A stretch of DNA of 19,201 bases, from assembly GCA_009775225.1 (NCBI GenBank), contig VSPE01000042.1, positions 1 to 19,201 on the forward strand, read 5' to 3'. This document shows positions 7,501 to 15,535 of this stretch, one piece after another. Source of the stretch: Muribaculaceae bacterium. Lineage in GTDB: Bacteria > Bacteroidota > Bacteroidia > Bacteroidales > Muribaculaceae. Below the pieces are notes generated by a model. It did no database searches, was not told where the DNA came from, and worked only from the letters and a program-made list of their open reading frames with translations. The position numbers and the translations under genes are program-made. Every line of letters starts with the position of its first letter. Within the stretch, counting starts at the first letter, position 1.

Positions 7501-8433
7501 ATGAAACGGATTTATAGCATATTACTTTTATTCATAAGCATAATAGGCGCAGGCGAAGCGTCGGCAAAATCGGGCGAACTCTTTATCTATCCCACCCCGC
7601 CCGACACCATGCAGGCACTGCAGCCCCGCTGCGACTATATCGTGACTCGCTTCTGGGAGCGCTGCAACTTCGGCACCGCCTTCGACAAATATCCCGCGCA
7701 GCTCAACGCCGCCTTCGGCGACTGGGTGGCAATCATGCCCCACGCCTCGGCCGACAGCGTGCATGTGGCTATAGAGCGCCTGCTGGCACGCTTTGCGAAG
7801 AAAGGGCCTGAGACTCTCGCCCTCGCAACAATGGCCGAGAACTGGCTGTACAGCGACACTGCCGAGATTACATCGGAAGAAGTGTATCTGCCCTTCGCCA
7901 AGGCTGCCGCCTCGCACAAAAAAATAGGAAAGGCCGAGCGTGCCCGCTTCGAATCGCAGGTTCGCATCATAGAAAGCAGTAGCGTGGGTGCACGCGTGCC
8001 GGCCATCCCCTTTGTAAAGGCCGACGGCTCGAAAGGCACTCTCGACGATGTGCGCAGCGGCTCCGTACTGCTATTCTTCAACGACCCCGACTGCCTCGAC
8101 TGCACCATGGCCCGCATACGCCTCAGCGCCGACCCCAACACGGCGCAGCTCATAGAGCGCGGCGAGCTGTCGGTGGTGAGCATATATCCAGGCGAAACCG
8201 ACGACGACAACTGGGAGAAGGCCAAGGCGTCGACCCACCCCGCATGGGTGACAGTGGCGATGCCCGACGCATACGACTACTTCGACCTCCGCTCTACTCC
8301 GCTGTTCGTGTTTCTCAACTCCCGCCACAAGGTGCTTGCCACAGGACTCGACATAGACCACCTTCTCAACGCCTTCCTGGTATCGAACCAGGCTACCCTA
8401 CAAAAGAAAGCCAATGAACACCCCGCACAGTGA
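7501..8433 (+). CDS. Exported DUF5106-like protein with thioredoxin-like C-terminal domain
   Basis: This 310-residue protein has a Sec signal peptide at about 1-22, ending near ASA, so it should act in the periplasm. The N-terminal half (about 28-150) is helical and resembles the DUF5106 region of Bacteroidetes thiol-disulfide proteins. The C-terminal half has a thioredoxin-like fold with FFNDPDCLDCTMAR, giving the CxxC pair Cys198-Cys201, and RSTPLFVFL with the cis-proline at about 267. The likely role is thiol-disulfide exchange; the substrate is unknown. Its last 20 nt overlap the start of mnmA, which indicates translational coupling. The DUF number is recalled from family resemblance and should be checked with a profile search. 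Confidence 0.8.
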   Translation: MKRIYSILLLFISIIGAGEASAKSGELFIYPTPPDTMQALQPRCDYIVTRFWERCNFGTAFDKYPAQLNAAFGDWVAIMPHASADSVHVAIERLLARFAKKGPETLALATMAENWLYSDTAEITSEEVYLPFAKAAASHKKIGKAERARFESQVRIIESSSVGARVPAIPFVKADGSKGTLDDVRSGSVLLFFNDPDCLDCTMARIRLSADPNTAQLIERGELSVVSIYPGETDDDNWEKAKASTHPAWVTVAMPDAYDYFDLRSTPLFVFLNSRHKVLATGLDIDHLLNAFLVSNQATLQKKANEHPAQ

Positions 8434-9553
8434 TACTACAGCAGTGCTGATTTCGGGCGGTGTGGACAGCGCCGTGGTAGTACACCGGCTCGCCGAGCAG
8501 GGTCTGCCGCTGCATCTGTTCTATATCCGCATAGGCCTCGACAACGACGAGGGCGACTGCTCGGCCGAAGAAGACATAGAGATGTGCTCGCTCATAGCTC
8601 GCCGCTACGGGCTGCCGTTCGATGTGGTGTCGCTGCATCAGGAGTATTGGGACAATGTGATGGACTACGCCCTGCGCACTGTGCGCGCCGGCCTCACTCC
8701 CAACCCCGACATAATGTGCAACTCCATAATCAAGTTCGGCTACTTCGAAGACCGCTGGGGGCACGAGTTCAGGCAGACTGCCACCGGGCACTACGCATCG
8801 ACCCTCTTCGACAACGAGGGACGCAAATGGCTCGCCACAGCTGTAGACCCCGTAAAAGACCAGACCGACTTCCTCGCCCGCATATCGGGCAAGCAGCTCA
8901 GCCACCTCATATTCCCGCTGGGCGAAATCCCCAAGGCTGAGGTGCGCAACATAGCCGTGGAAGCCAAGCTGCCGAACGCCTTCCGCCGCGACTCGCAGGG
9001 TATATGCTTCCTGGGCAAAATCAACTACAACGACTTCATACGCCGCCACCTCGGTGAGCGTCCGGGCGCAATAGTGGAAATCGAGACGGGCCGCAAGCTC
9101 GGCGAGCACCGCGGCTACTGGTTCCACACCATAGGCCAGCGCAAGGGTCTCGGCCTCTCCGGCGGCCCATGGTTTGTGGTGCGCAAGAATGTGGCCGACA
9201 ACGTACTCTACGTGTCGCGCGGCTACGACACAGAGAAGCAATACGGCCGCACGCTACATCTGGGCGAGATGCACTTCATTACCGCCGACCCGTGGGGCGA
9301 CAGCGCCGACTCTCCCGAAGGCGTGGCTGTAACGTTCAAGAACAGGCACATGCCCCAGTTCCTGCCTGGGCGCATACGCAGAGTGGCCGACGAAGCCACC
9401 GGCGAGTACATTCTGGAGTCCGACGTCAAGGTGCAGGGCATAGCCCCCGGCCAGTTCACCGCCCTCTACGACCCCTGGCATCGCGTATGCTACGGCTCGG
9501 GCATCATAACAGGCCGCGCAATAGAGCGGCCGCAAATCGCAGTAGAGCCATGA
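8414..9553 (+). CDS. mnmA: tRNA-specific 2-thiouridylase MnmA
   Basis: This cytoplasmic enzyme adds sulfur to U34 of tRNA-Lys, -Glu and -Gln, using ATP and a relayed persulfide. It has 379 residues. The PP-loop ATP motif is ISGGVDS at 13-19. The catalytic cysteines sit where the family has them: Cys102 in NPDIMCN, and Cys198 in DSQGICFLGK. The motifs GHYAS, KDQTDFL and TIGQRKGLGL are also typical. The start at 8414 lies inside the preceding gene and is the only ATG before the PP-loop. The N-terminal segment is more divergent than the rest and lacks the usual glycine-methionine before the PP-loop. Its stop overlaps the next start in an ATGA. Confidence 0.93.
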   Translation: MNTPHSDTTAVLISGGVDSAVVVHRLAEQGLPLHLFYIRIGLDNDEGDCSAEEDIEMCSLIARRYGLPFDVVSLHQEYWDNVMDYALRTVRAGLTPNPDIMCNSIIKFGYFEDRWGHEFRQTATGHYASTLFDNEGRKWLATAVDPVKDQTDFLARISGKQLSHLIFPLGEIPKAEVRNIAVEAKLPNAFRRDSQGICFLGKINYNDFIRRHLGERPGAIVEIETGRKLGEHRGYWFHTIGQRKGLGLSGGPWFVVRKNVADNVLYVSRGYDTEKQYGRTLHLGEMHFITADPWGDSADSPEGVAVTFKNRHMPQFLPGRIRRVADEATGEYILESDVKVQGIAPGQFTALYDPWHRVCYGSGIITGRAIERPQIAVEP

Positions 9554-10242
9554 GCAAGCGCGTAAGTCTACACGTACTCGGCCTGTCGTACAGCCAGCTA
9601 CAGTCGGGCGCCTACGCACTGGTGCTTGCCGAGGACAACGGCCCGCGACGCATACCCGTGGTAATAGGAGCCGCCGAGGCGCAGTCCATAGCTATCTGCC
9701 TCGAGGGTATACGCACGCCGCGCCCCATGACTCACGACCTCTTTGTGAGCTTTGCGCACACCTTCGGCGTGAAGCTGAAAGAGGTGTTTATCTACCGCTT
9801 CGAAGACGGCATATTCTCGTCGGAGCTAACCTTCTCCGACGGCGACCGCACGGTGGTAATCGACGCCCGCACATCCGATGCCGTGGCAATAGCCATTCGC
9901 ACCGGCACTCCCATCTTCACCACTCCACAAATAGTGGAACAGGCCGGCTTCATTATCGACGACAAAGAGTTCGTACGCAAAAACCGCATGGACGATGAAG
10001 ATGTTGATATTGACGACGACAATCTCGACGACGAAGAAGAAACAACAGCCATAGACCGCACCGGCTACAACGCCGAGCCTCGTCCCGAAAACTTCACCAT
10101 AGAGCAGCTCGAGCAGACTTTGTCCGAACTTATCGACAAAGAAGAGTACGAGGAGGCTGCCCGCATAAGCGAAATACTCAAGAACAAGAAAAACGCCGCA
10201 GGCCTCTCCGGGTCTGATGACTCAAATCCTGAAACCATTTAG
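9550..10242 (+). CDS. Bifunctional-nuclease-family (DUF151) protein with UVR motif
   Basis: This 230-residue protein has a BFN/DUF151 domain at about 1-140, with the conserved features RRIPVVIGAAEAQSIA, HDLFV, and DARTSDAVAIAIRTGTPIF. An acidic linker (about 148-165) is mostly Asp and Glu. A UvrB/UvrC-interaction-type helix pair follows at about 183-213 (LSELIDKEEYEEAARISEIL). Some family members show RNase and DNase activity; the role in Bacteroidetes is not settled, and the UVR motif hints at contact with repair or proteolytic machinery. I place the start at the ATG that overlaps the mnmA stop (ATGA). A longer in-frame extension into mnmA is out-of-frame shadow and not protein-like. It ends 9 nt before the next gene. 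Confidence 0.88.
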   Translation: MSKRVSLHVLGLSYSQLQSGAYALVLAEDNGPRRIPVVIGAAEAQSIAICLEGIRTPRPMTHDLFVSFAHTFGVKLKEVFIYRFEDGIFSSELTFSDGDRTVVIDARTSDAVAIAIRTGTPIFTTPQIVEQAGFIIDDKEFVRKNRMDDEDVDIDDDNLDDEEETTAIDRTGYNAEPRPENFTIEQLEQTLSELIDKEEYEEAARISEILKNKKNAAGLSGSDDSNPETI

Positions 10243-10251
10243 TACCTTATA

Positions 10252-11598
10252 ATGAAAAACTTCAATCTGAAAGCCCGCCTCGCCACGATGAACTTCCTGG
10301 AGTTCGGCGTATGGGGCGCCTATCTAATCTCTATGGGTATGTTCCTCGGCTCAAACGGCCTTGGAGAATACGTATTTTGGTTCTATACCGTACAGGGATT
10401 CGTGTCTATCTTCATGCCCGCCCTCATCGGCATCGTCGCCGACCGCTGGCTCCCCGCACAGCTCACACTAAGCCTCTGCCACCTTCTCGCCGGCATTTTC
10501 ATGATAGGCGCCGGCCTCACTGCCTCGGCAGAGCTTACTGCCACAGGCACTCTCGAGTTTGGCCCCATATTCACGTTCTATACCCTTTCGGTGGCCTTCT
10601 TCATGCCTACGATAGGACTTTGCAACTCCGTCGCTTTCAGCGGACTTGAAAAGCATGGGCTCAGCACCGTCGACGATTTTCCGCCAATCCGCACCCTCGG
10701 CACCATAGGCTTTATCTGCGCCGAACTCTTCGTAAACTTTGTAGCCATAGGCGGCACTGCCATTCAGCACAGCTACACCCAGTTTATAGTATCGGGCGTG
10801 CTCAGCATAGTGCTGGCGCTCTACTGCCTCACACTTCCCTCGTGCCCCGTCAACAAGAAAGGCGGCCGCAGCCTCGTGGATGCTTTCGGCCTGAAAGCCT
10901 TCGCCCTGTTCAAGCGCAAGGAAATGGCCATATTCTTCATCTTCAGCATGCTCCTGGGCGTATCGCTCCAAATCACCAACAGCTACGGCTCATCGTTTAT
11001 CTACCACTTCCACGACGTGCCCGGCTTCAGCGGCGACTGGTGGGCACAGAACGCCACCTTCCTCATCTCTATTTCGCAGTGCGCCGAAGCTCTGTGCATC
11101 CTTGCCATACCCTTCTTCCTCAAGCGCCTCGGCATCAAGGGCGTTATGCTCATGGCCATGTTTGCATGGGTACTCCGCTTCGGCTTCTTCGGAGTGGGCA
11201 ACACCAGCTCGTCGGGCGTGATATTCCTCATCCTCTCCTGCATAGTCTACGGTGTGGCCTTCGACTTCTTCAACGTGTCGGGCGGCCTCTACGTAGACCT
11301 GAAGACCGACCCGGCCCAGCGCTCGTCGGCGCAGGGTCTTTTCATGCTCATGACCAACGGCATAGGCGCCTCTATCGGCACCTATCTCGCAGGCACATGC
11401 GTGGTGAACAAGCTTGTCTACACCCCTGGCGCCGACGCCGTACAGCAGCTTGAAGGCTGGCGCGAATCGTGGTTTATCTTCGCGGCCTACGCTCTAATCG
11501 TAGCCGTACTCTTCATATTCATCTTCAAGGAAAAGAAGGACGACCTATCCGGCACGGAAGTAAAGACGGCCGAAGAGCTGCCCGACACCGAAATCTGA
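10252..11598 (+). CDS. nupG: NupG-like nucleoside:H+ symporter (MFS)
   Basis: This 448-residue inner-membrane transporter has about 12 hydrophobic segments and no signal peptide. It closely follows the nucleoside:proton symporter family: FLEFGVWGAYL in the first helix, FMPALIGIVADRW in the second-third loop, DFPPIRTLGTIGFI near 141, AIFFIFSMLLGVSLQITN near 225-245, GVAFDFFNVSGG near 335, and SSAQGLFMLMTNGIG near 360. These match what I recall of E. coli NupG region by region. The expected role is proton-driven uptake of nucleosides; whether it prefers purines or pyrimidines cannot be told. It lies 9 nt after the BFN gene and 13 nt before rsmE, so it appears to be in the operon. Confidence 0.9.
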   Translation: MKNFNLKARLATMNFLEFGVWGAYLISMGMFLGSNGLGEYVFWFYTVQGFVSIFMPALIGIVADRWLPAQLTLSLCHLLAGIFMIGAGLTASAELTATGTLEFGPIFTFYTLSVAFFMPTIGLCNSVAFSGLEKHGLSTVDDFPPIRTLGTIGFICAELFVNFVAIGGTAIQHSYTQFIVSGVLSIVLALYCLTLPSCPVNKKGGRSLVDAFGLKAFALFKRKEMAIFFIFSMLLGVSLQITNSYGSSFIYHFHDVPGFSGDWWAQNATFLISISQCAEALCILAIPFFLKRLGIKGVMLMAMFAWVLRFGFFGVGNTSSSGVIFLILSCIVYGVAFDFFNVSGGLYVDLKTDPAQRSSAQGLFMLMTNGIGASIGTYLAGTCVVNKLVYTPGADAVQQLEGWRESWFIFAAYALIVAVLFIFIFKEKKDDLSGTEVKTAEELPDTEI

Positions 11599-11611
11599 CA
11601 CTCACTACAGC

Positions 11612-12325
11612 ATGATACGCTTCTACGCCCCCGACATTTCCCACACCGGCACGCTCCCCGAAAGCGAGAGCGGCCACTGCGTGCGCGTACTGCGCCGCCG
11701 CGAAGGCGATGAGGTCGAGGTCGTGGACGGCAAGGGACGACTCTACCGCGGCACTCTGCTCGACGCACACCACAAGCACACCACTATCGCCATTCTTGAG
11801 ACCGTAGAGCTGCCCAAAGTGTGGGTTCCGCACATCACCGTGGCAGTGGCTCCCACCAAGCATGCCGACCGTATGGAGTGGCTCATGGAGAAGCTTGTGG
11901 AGATAGGTATCGACCGCTTCGTGCCGCTGCGCTGCGAGCACTCCGAGCGTAAGGACATCAAAGCCGAGCGCCTTGAGAAAATCGCAGTGTCGGCCATGAA
12001 ACAATCGCTAAAAGCCATACTCCCGCAAATCGACGACACCACGCCACTGCAGGCCTTCCTTGCCGAAGACGCTTCCGAGGCACAGAAGTTTGTGGGCTAC
12101 TGCGATGCAGATACCCCGCGCACACTCCTCGCAAAAGCATACCGTGCGGGCGCCGACGTACGCATCCTTATAGGCCCCGAAGGCGATTTCTCTCCGGCAG
12201 AAATAGATGCTTGCCGCAGAGCGGGATACGTGCCCGTGACGATGGGCGACAACCGCCTGCGCACCGAGACAGCAGCTCTCGTGGGCGCAGACACTATCCA
12301 CATTATCAACCAGGTATTTTCATAG
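11612..12325 (+). CDS. rsmE: 16S rRNA (uracil-1498-N3) methyltransferase RsmE
   Basis: This 237-residue enzyme methylates N3 of U1498 in the decoding centre of 16S rRNA using S-adenosylmethionine. The N-terminal PUA-like part contains HCVRVLRRREGDEVEVVDGKG. The SPOUT trefoil knot is clear at the end: LIGPEGDFS at about 186-194 and MGDNRLRTETAAL at about 210-222, which together form the cofactor pocket. The middle KLVEIGIDRFVPLRCEHSER is also characteristic. Length is normal for the family. It is followed after 5 nt by kdsA. Confidence 0.95.
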   Translation: MIRFYAPDISHTGTLPESESGHCVRVLRRREGDEVEVVDGKGRLYRGTLLDAHHKHTTIAILETVELPKVWVPHITVAVAPTKHADRMEWLMEKLVEIGIDRFVPLRCEHSERKDIKAERLEKIAVSAMKQSLKAILPQIDDTTPLQAFLAEDASEAQKFVGYCDADTPRTLLAKAYRAGADVRILIGPEGDFSPAEIDACRRAGYVPVTMGDNRLRTETAALVGADTIHIINQVFS

Positions 12326-12330
12326 AACCT

Positions 12331-13149
12331 ATGAATACATTCAATCAACTTAAAGCACAGGGCGGCTTCTTCCTGCTGGCAGGCCCTTGTGTGATAGAAG
12401 GCGAAGAAATGGCCTTCGAGACAGGACGACGCATAAAAGAGATATGCACGCGCCTCGACATCCCTTTCGTCTTCAAAGGCAGCTACCGAAAGGCTAACCG
12501 CAGCCGCCTCGACTCGTTCAGCGGCATAGGCGACCTCAAGGCCCTCGCCATTCTCAACGCCGTAGGCCGTGAACTCGGCGTGCCCGTGGTCACCGACATC
12601 CACGAGCCGGAGGAAGCAGTAATGGCTGCCGACTTCGCAGACATACTCCAGATACCTGCGTTTCTCTGCCGCCAGACCGACCTCCTCACGGCCGCCGCAC
12701 GCACAGGAAAGGCCATAAACATCAAGAAAGGCCAGTTCCTCGCGCCCGAATCGATGCGCTTCGCCGTCGACAAAATCCGCTCCTGCGGCAACGATGATGT
12801 AGCCGTCACCGACCGCGGCACATCTTTCGGCTACGGCGACCTCATTGTAGACTTCCGCGGCGTGCCTATGATGCAGAAAGCCTGCGCCTGCCCCGTGATA
12901 GTAGACTGCACCCATTCGCTGCAGCAACCTAACACTTCGAGCGGCGTCACCGGCGGTCACCCCGAGTTGATTGAGACCATAGCGCGCGCCGCCGTAGCCA
13001 CCGGCGCCGACGGCCTCTTCATGGAGACACACCCCGACCCCGCCTCGGCCAAGAGCGACGGCGCCAATATGCTGCGCCTCGACCTACTCGAAGGTCTGCT
13101 CGAACGCCTCGTGGCTATCCGTCGTACTATCGACAGCTTTGACAAATAA
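12331..13149 (+). CDS. kdsA: 3-deoxy-8-phosphooctulonate synthase (KDO-8-P synthase), metal-dependent class
   Basis: This enzyme condenses arabinose-5-phosphate with phosphoenolpyruvate to make KDO-8-phosphate for the lipopolysaccharide inner core. It has 272 residues in a TIM barrel, with the family motifs GSYRKANRSRLDSFSG, TDIHEP, IPAFLCRQTDLL, INIKKGQF and DCTHSLQQPN. Cys20 in LAGPCVIE sits where class II enzymes carry the metal-binding cysteine and class I enzymes carry asparagine. The histidine of DCTHS and the glutamate and aspartate of METHPDPASAKSD supply the other ligands. I chose ATG 12331, 5 nt after rsmE, because the 40 upstream in-frame codons lie inside rsmE and are not family-like. 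Confidence 0.95.
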   Translation: MNTFNQLKAQGGFFLLAGPCVIEGEEMAFETGRRIKEICTRLDIPFVFKGSYRKANRSRLDSFSGIGDLKALAILNAVGRELGVPVVTDIHEPEEAVMAADFADILQIPAFLCRQTDLLTAAARTGKAINIKKGQFLAPESMRFAVDKIRSCGNDDVAVTDRGTSFGYGDLIVDFRGVPMMQKACACPVIVDCTHSLQQPNTSSGVTGGHPELIETIARAAVATGADGLFMETHPDPASAKSDGANMLRLDLLEGLLERLVAIRRTIDSFDK

Positions 13150-13165
13150 CCCCCGTCATTACACG

Positions 13166-14779
13166 ATGAATTTATCACAATGCCTAATGGCCGGCGCTAT
13201 CTGCGCCACCGCAGTCCTCTCGCCCGTCACAGCCTCGGCACAGTCGGGCATACAGAACCCCATGACACAGGCCGTGCTCAAGGTCTACGAGGAGGAGCTG
13301 CGCGAAAATCCCCAGGACTACAACATATACCTGTCGCGCGCCGACGAATACTACCGCCACAGCGAGTATATCCGCGCGCTGGCCGACGTGGATAAGGCGC
13401 TACAGTATGCGCCCGCATCGGAAAAGGACGTGCGCCTGCGCGCCTACGTGCTCCGTGCCGGCATATACAACGAGACCCGACGTCCCGAGCAGGCTCTGAG
13501 CGACCTCCGCTCGGCTGCCGCAATAGCGCCCGACTCGTATTCGGTAATATATCAGAAAGCAAACACCGAGTACACTCTCGGACAATATGCCGATGCCAAA
13601 CTCGATTTCCAGCGCCTGCAGCGCCTCAATACACGCGCGCCCGAGCCATACATCGGCCTCGCCCGCATAGCAGTGAAGGAAAACAACCTCGGCATAGCCA
13701 ACGAAATGCTCGCCTCAGCCGTAAACCTCGACCCCAACAACGCCGAAATATATGTGCGCCGCGCATCGGTGCGCAAGCTCATGGGCGACCACAACGGTGC
13801 CGTCGACGACCTCATCCTCGCCATTAGCTCCGACAACAAGCACCCCAAGGCCATGACCGAGCTGCTCGACTACGGCAACACCAACTATCCGGCCACTATG
13901 GCAGGACTCAGCAATGCTATCAGCCAGGCCCCGCAGGTGGGTATGTTCCGCTACATACGCGCCGTGATAGCACAGGCTCACTTCCACTATCTGGCCGCCA
14001 TAGCCGACTACCGTGACATTCTCGACCGGCAGCTCTACAACTACTACGGCATCTACGCCTCAATCGCGGAGTGCAACTACGCCCTCGGCAACTATACTGA
14101 AGCACTCGACAACGTTGACCGCGCCCTCGGCGCCATACGCGACAACGCATCGTACTACGTGGTGCGCTCACGCACACTGCGCGCCCTCGGCCGCTACGAC
14201 GAAGCCGTAAAAGCCGGCGCCGCCGCACTTGCCGTAGACCGCCAGAGCAACGAGGCCCTTGCGGAAATGGCATTGGCATACGTAGGCACAGGCAACTACA
14301 ACGAGGCTTCCAACCTCCTCGGCGAAGCCATGCTCAACGATGCCGAAAGCGCACTCTATCCCATGCTGCGAGCGTGGATAATGGAGAAGTACCTCAACAA
14401 AGAGACATCGGCTCAGCAACTCTATGAAAAGGTAGCCGACATGGAGCACTTCTACATCGACAATCCACGCTCGCTCAAAGGCTTCGCCCAGCTATTCCTC
14501 GGACAGACCGACGCCGGACGACGCTGGATGCAGAACATACTCGATACAGTGACCGACTACGACGGCCTCATCCACTACTACGGCGCCTGCTTCTATGCCC
14601 AGGCCGGCGACACCGAGAAGGCTATGGAGTGCGCGGCCAAGGCTCTCGAACTCGGATATGCCAACTACCATAACTGGACTGAGGCAACCGACGGTCGCGT
14701 AAACGTGGCTCCTCTGCGCGACGACCTCCGCTTCCTTAACCTCCTGCACCGCCACGACGCCATTTTTGGTAAAGAATAG
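13166..14779 (+). CDS. Exported tetratricopeptide-repeat protein
   Basis: This 537-residue protein has a signal peptide at about 1-26 ending in TASA. About ten TPR-like helix pairs follow from near residue 45 to 510 (for example SEYIRALADVDKALQYAP, GNYTEALDNVDRALGAI, GRYDEAVKAGAAALAVD and GDTEKAMECAAKALELG). TPR arrays bind protein partners, so a periplasmic or envelope scaffold is likely; the partner is not visible. There is no enzymatic domain. The start at 13166 puts the signal peptide at the N-terminus. An in-frame ATG at 13139 would add nine polar residues and overlap kdsA by 11 nt, so I prefer the later one. It is probably the last gene of the operon; no T-tracted terminator follows. 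Confidence 0.88.
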   Translation: MNLSQCLMAGAICATAVLSPVTASAQSGIQNPMTQAVLKVYEEELRENPQDYNIYLSRADEYYRHSEYIRALADVDKALQYAPASEKDVRLRAYVLRAGIYNETRRPEQALSDLRSAAAIAPDSYSVIYQKANTEYTLGQYADAKLDFQRLQRLNTRAPEPYIGLARIAVKENNLGIANEMLASAVNLDPNNAEIYVRRASVRKLMGDHNGAVDDLILAISSDNKHPKAMTELLDYGNTNYPATMAGLSNAISQAPQVGMFRYIRAVIAQAHFHYLAAIADYRDILDRQLYNYYGIYASIAECNYALGNYTEALDNVDRALGAIRDNASYYVVRSRTLRALGRYDEAVKAGAAALAVDRQSNEALAEMALAYVGTGNYNEASNLLGEAMLNDAESALYPMLRAWIMEKYLNKETSAQQLYEKVADMEHFYIDNPRSLKGFAQLFLGQTDAGRRWMQNILDTVTDYDGLIHYYGACFYAQAGDTEKAMECAAKALELGYANYHNWTEATDGRVNVAPLRDDLRFLNLLHRHDAIFGKE

Positions 14780-14798
14780 TTAAAAATCACACCCTCCA

Positions 14799-14827
14799 TG
14801 TAACTTTTCGGACTTACGCGTGTCTTA
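14799..14827 (+). promoter_or_regulatory. ECF-sigma-type promoter, without a sigma gene behind it
   Basis: TGTAACTTTT (14799-14808) and CGTGTCTTA (14819-14827) resemble the AAC-type -35 and the CGTC-type -10 of extracytoplasmic-function sigma promoters, with 17 nt between AAC and GTCTT. In Bacteroidetes I recall this arrangement mostly in front of self-activated ECF sigma genes. Here the next real gene is DUF4924, about 120 nt downstream. No primary-sigma promoter is visible for that gene. Confidence 0.5.
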
Positions 14828-14863
14828 TAAATAGAAACCACAAAGTACTGAAAAGATTTATAT

Positions 14864-14912
14864 ATGGAAATGATTGATACACGGCGCCGGGGCTGAGAAG
14901 CTGTCGGCGCCG
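14864..14912 (+). other. Leader with ten-codon ORF and GNRA-capped hairpin
   Basis: A 10-codon frame (14864-14896, MEMIDTRRRG then TGA) runs into a hairpin. CGGCGCCG (14882-14889) pairs with CGGCGCCG (14905-14912), and an inner GCT/AGC stem closes a GAGA tetraloop (14895-14898). No T-run follows, so it is a poor terminator. It may be a leader structure or a processed RNA end. Overlap of the mini-ORF with the hairpin recalls attenuation, but that is speculation. Confidence 0.35.
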
Positions 14913-14950
14913 GTAATATTTATATAACTCAAACAAAGCACTACCCCGAC

Positions 14951-15535
14951 ATGATTATAGCATCGCAACTCCGAAAAGAAAACATAGCACAATATCTGCT
15001 GTATATGTGGCAAATCGAGGATTTAATCCGCGCCAACGGACTCGACATCGACAAAATCACAGAAACCGTGGTAAACCGATACACTCTCACCCCCGAACAA
15101 CGCAAGCAGATGACCGAATGGTACGAGTCGCTTATCGATATGATGCGTCGCGAGGACGTGAGCGACAAAGGCCACATGCAAATAAACCGCAACACCATAG
15201 GCGAGCTTGCCGACCTGCACCGGCGCCTCATGGCCGACCCCCGGCCGCGCTTCGACGACTACCACAAGGAGTTTCTGCACACCCTCCCCTTCATAGTAGA
15301 GCTGCGCGCCAAAGCAGGCGAAGACCGCGCCGGCGAGATAGAGACCTGCTTCAACGCCCTGTACGGCATGCTGCTCCTCCGCCTCGCCAAGAAACCCGTT
15401 TCGAATGAAACCGCCAAAGCATTCGAGCAGATTTCGAAATTCGTGGCACTTCTGTCGCACTACTACACTCTTGACGAGACCGAAGACATCTTCAAGGAAG
15501 ACGACAAGGCCGACATCCCCAAAGGCGAAGATTAG
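14951..15535 (+). CDS. DUF4924-family protein
   Basis: This 194-residue, mostly helical cytoplasmic protein has no signal peptide or membrane segment. Its beginning (MIIASQLRKENIAQYLLYMW, then QIEDLIRANGLDIDKI) fits what I recall of the Bacteroidetes-specific DUF4924 family, whose function is unknown. Residues 140-175 form further amphipathic helices (ALYGMLLLRLAKKPVSNET, then a second helix ending in LSHYYTL). The C-terminus is acidic. There is no recognised catalytic motif. The only visible promoter is the ECF-like element at 14799, so envelope-stress control is possible; read-through from the TPR gene is the alternative. Its stop codon directly abuts the decayed minus-strand gene. Confidence 0.8.
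   Translation: MIIASQLRKENIAQYLLYMWQIEDLIRANGLDIDKITETVVNRYTLTPEQRKQMTEWYESLIDMMRREDVSDKGHMQINRNTIGELADLHRRLMADPRPRFDDYHKEFLHTLPFIVELRAKAGEDRAGEIETCFNALYGMLLLRLAKKPVSNETAKAFEQISKFVALLSHYYTLDETEDIFKEDDKADIPKGED

Noticed and set aside
9169..9549. In-frame upstream extension of the BFN protein
   Set aside because: It lies within mnmA in another frame and is arginine/histidine-rich shadow sequence; the ATG in the ATGA overlap starts the family-like protein.
12211..12330. In-frame upstream extension of KdsA
   Set aside because: It overlaps rsmE, and known KdsA proteins begin near the MNTFNQLKAQGGFF position.
14864..14896. Start of a truncated ECF sigma factor
   Set aside because: The ten codons stop at TGA, and no frame downstream shows sigma region 2 or 4, so I record it only as a leader ORF.
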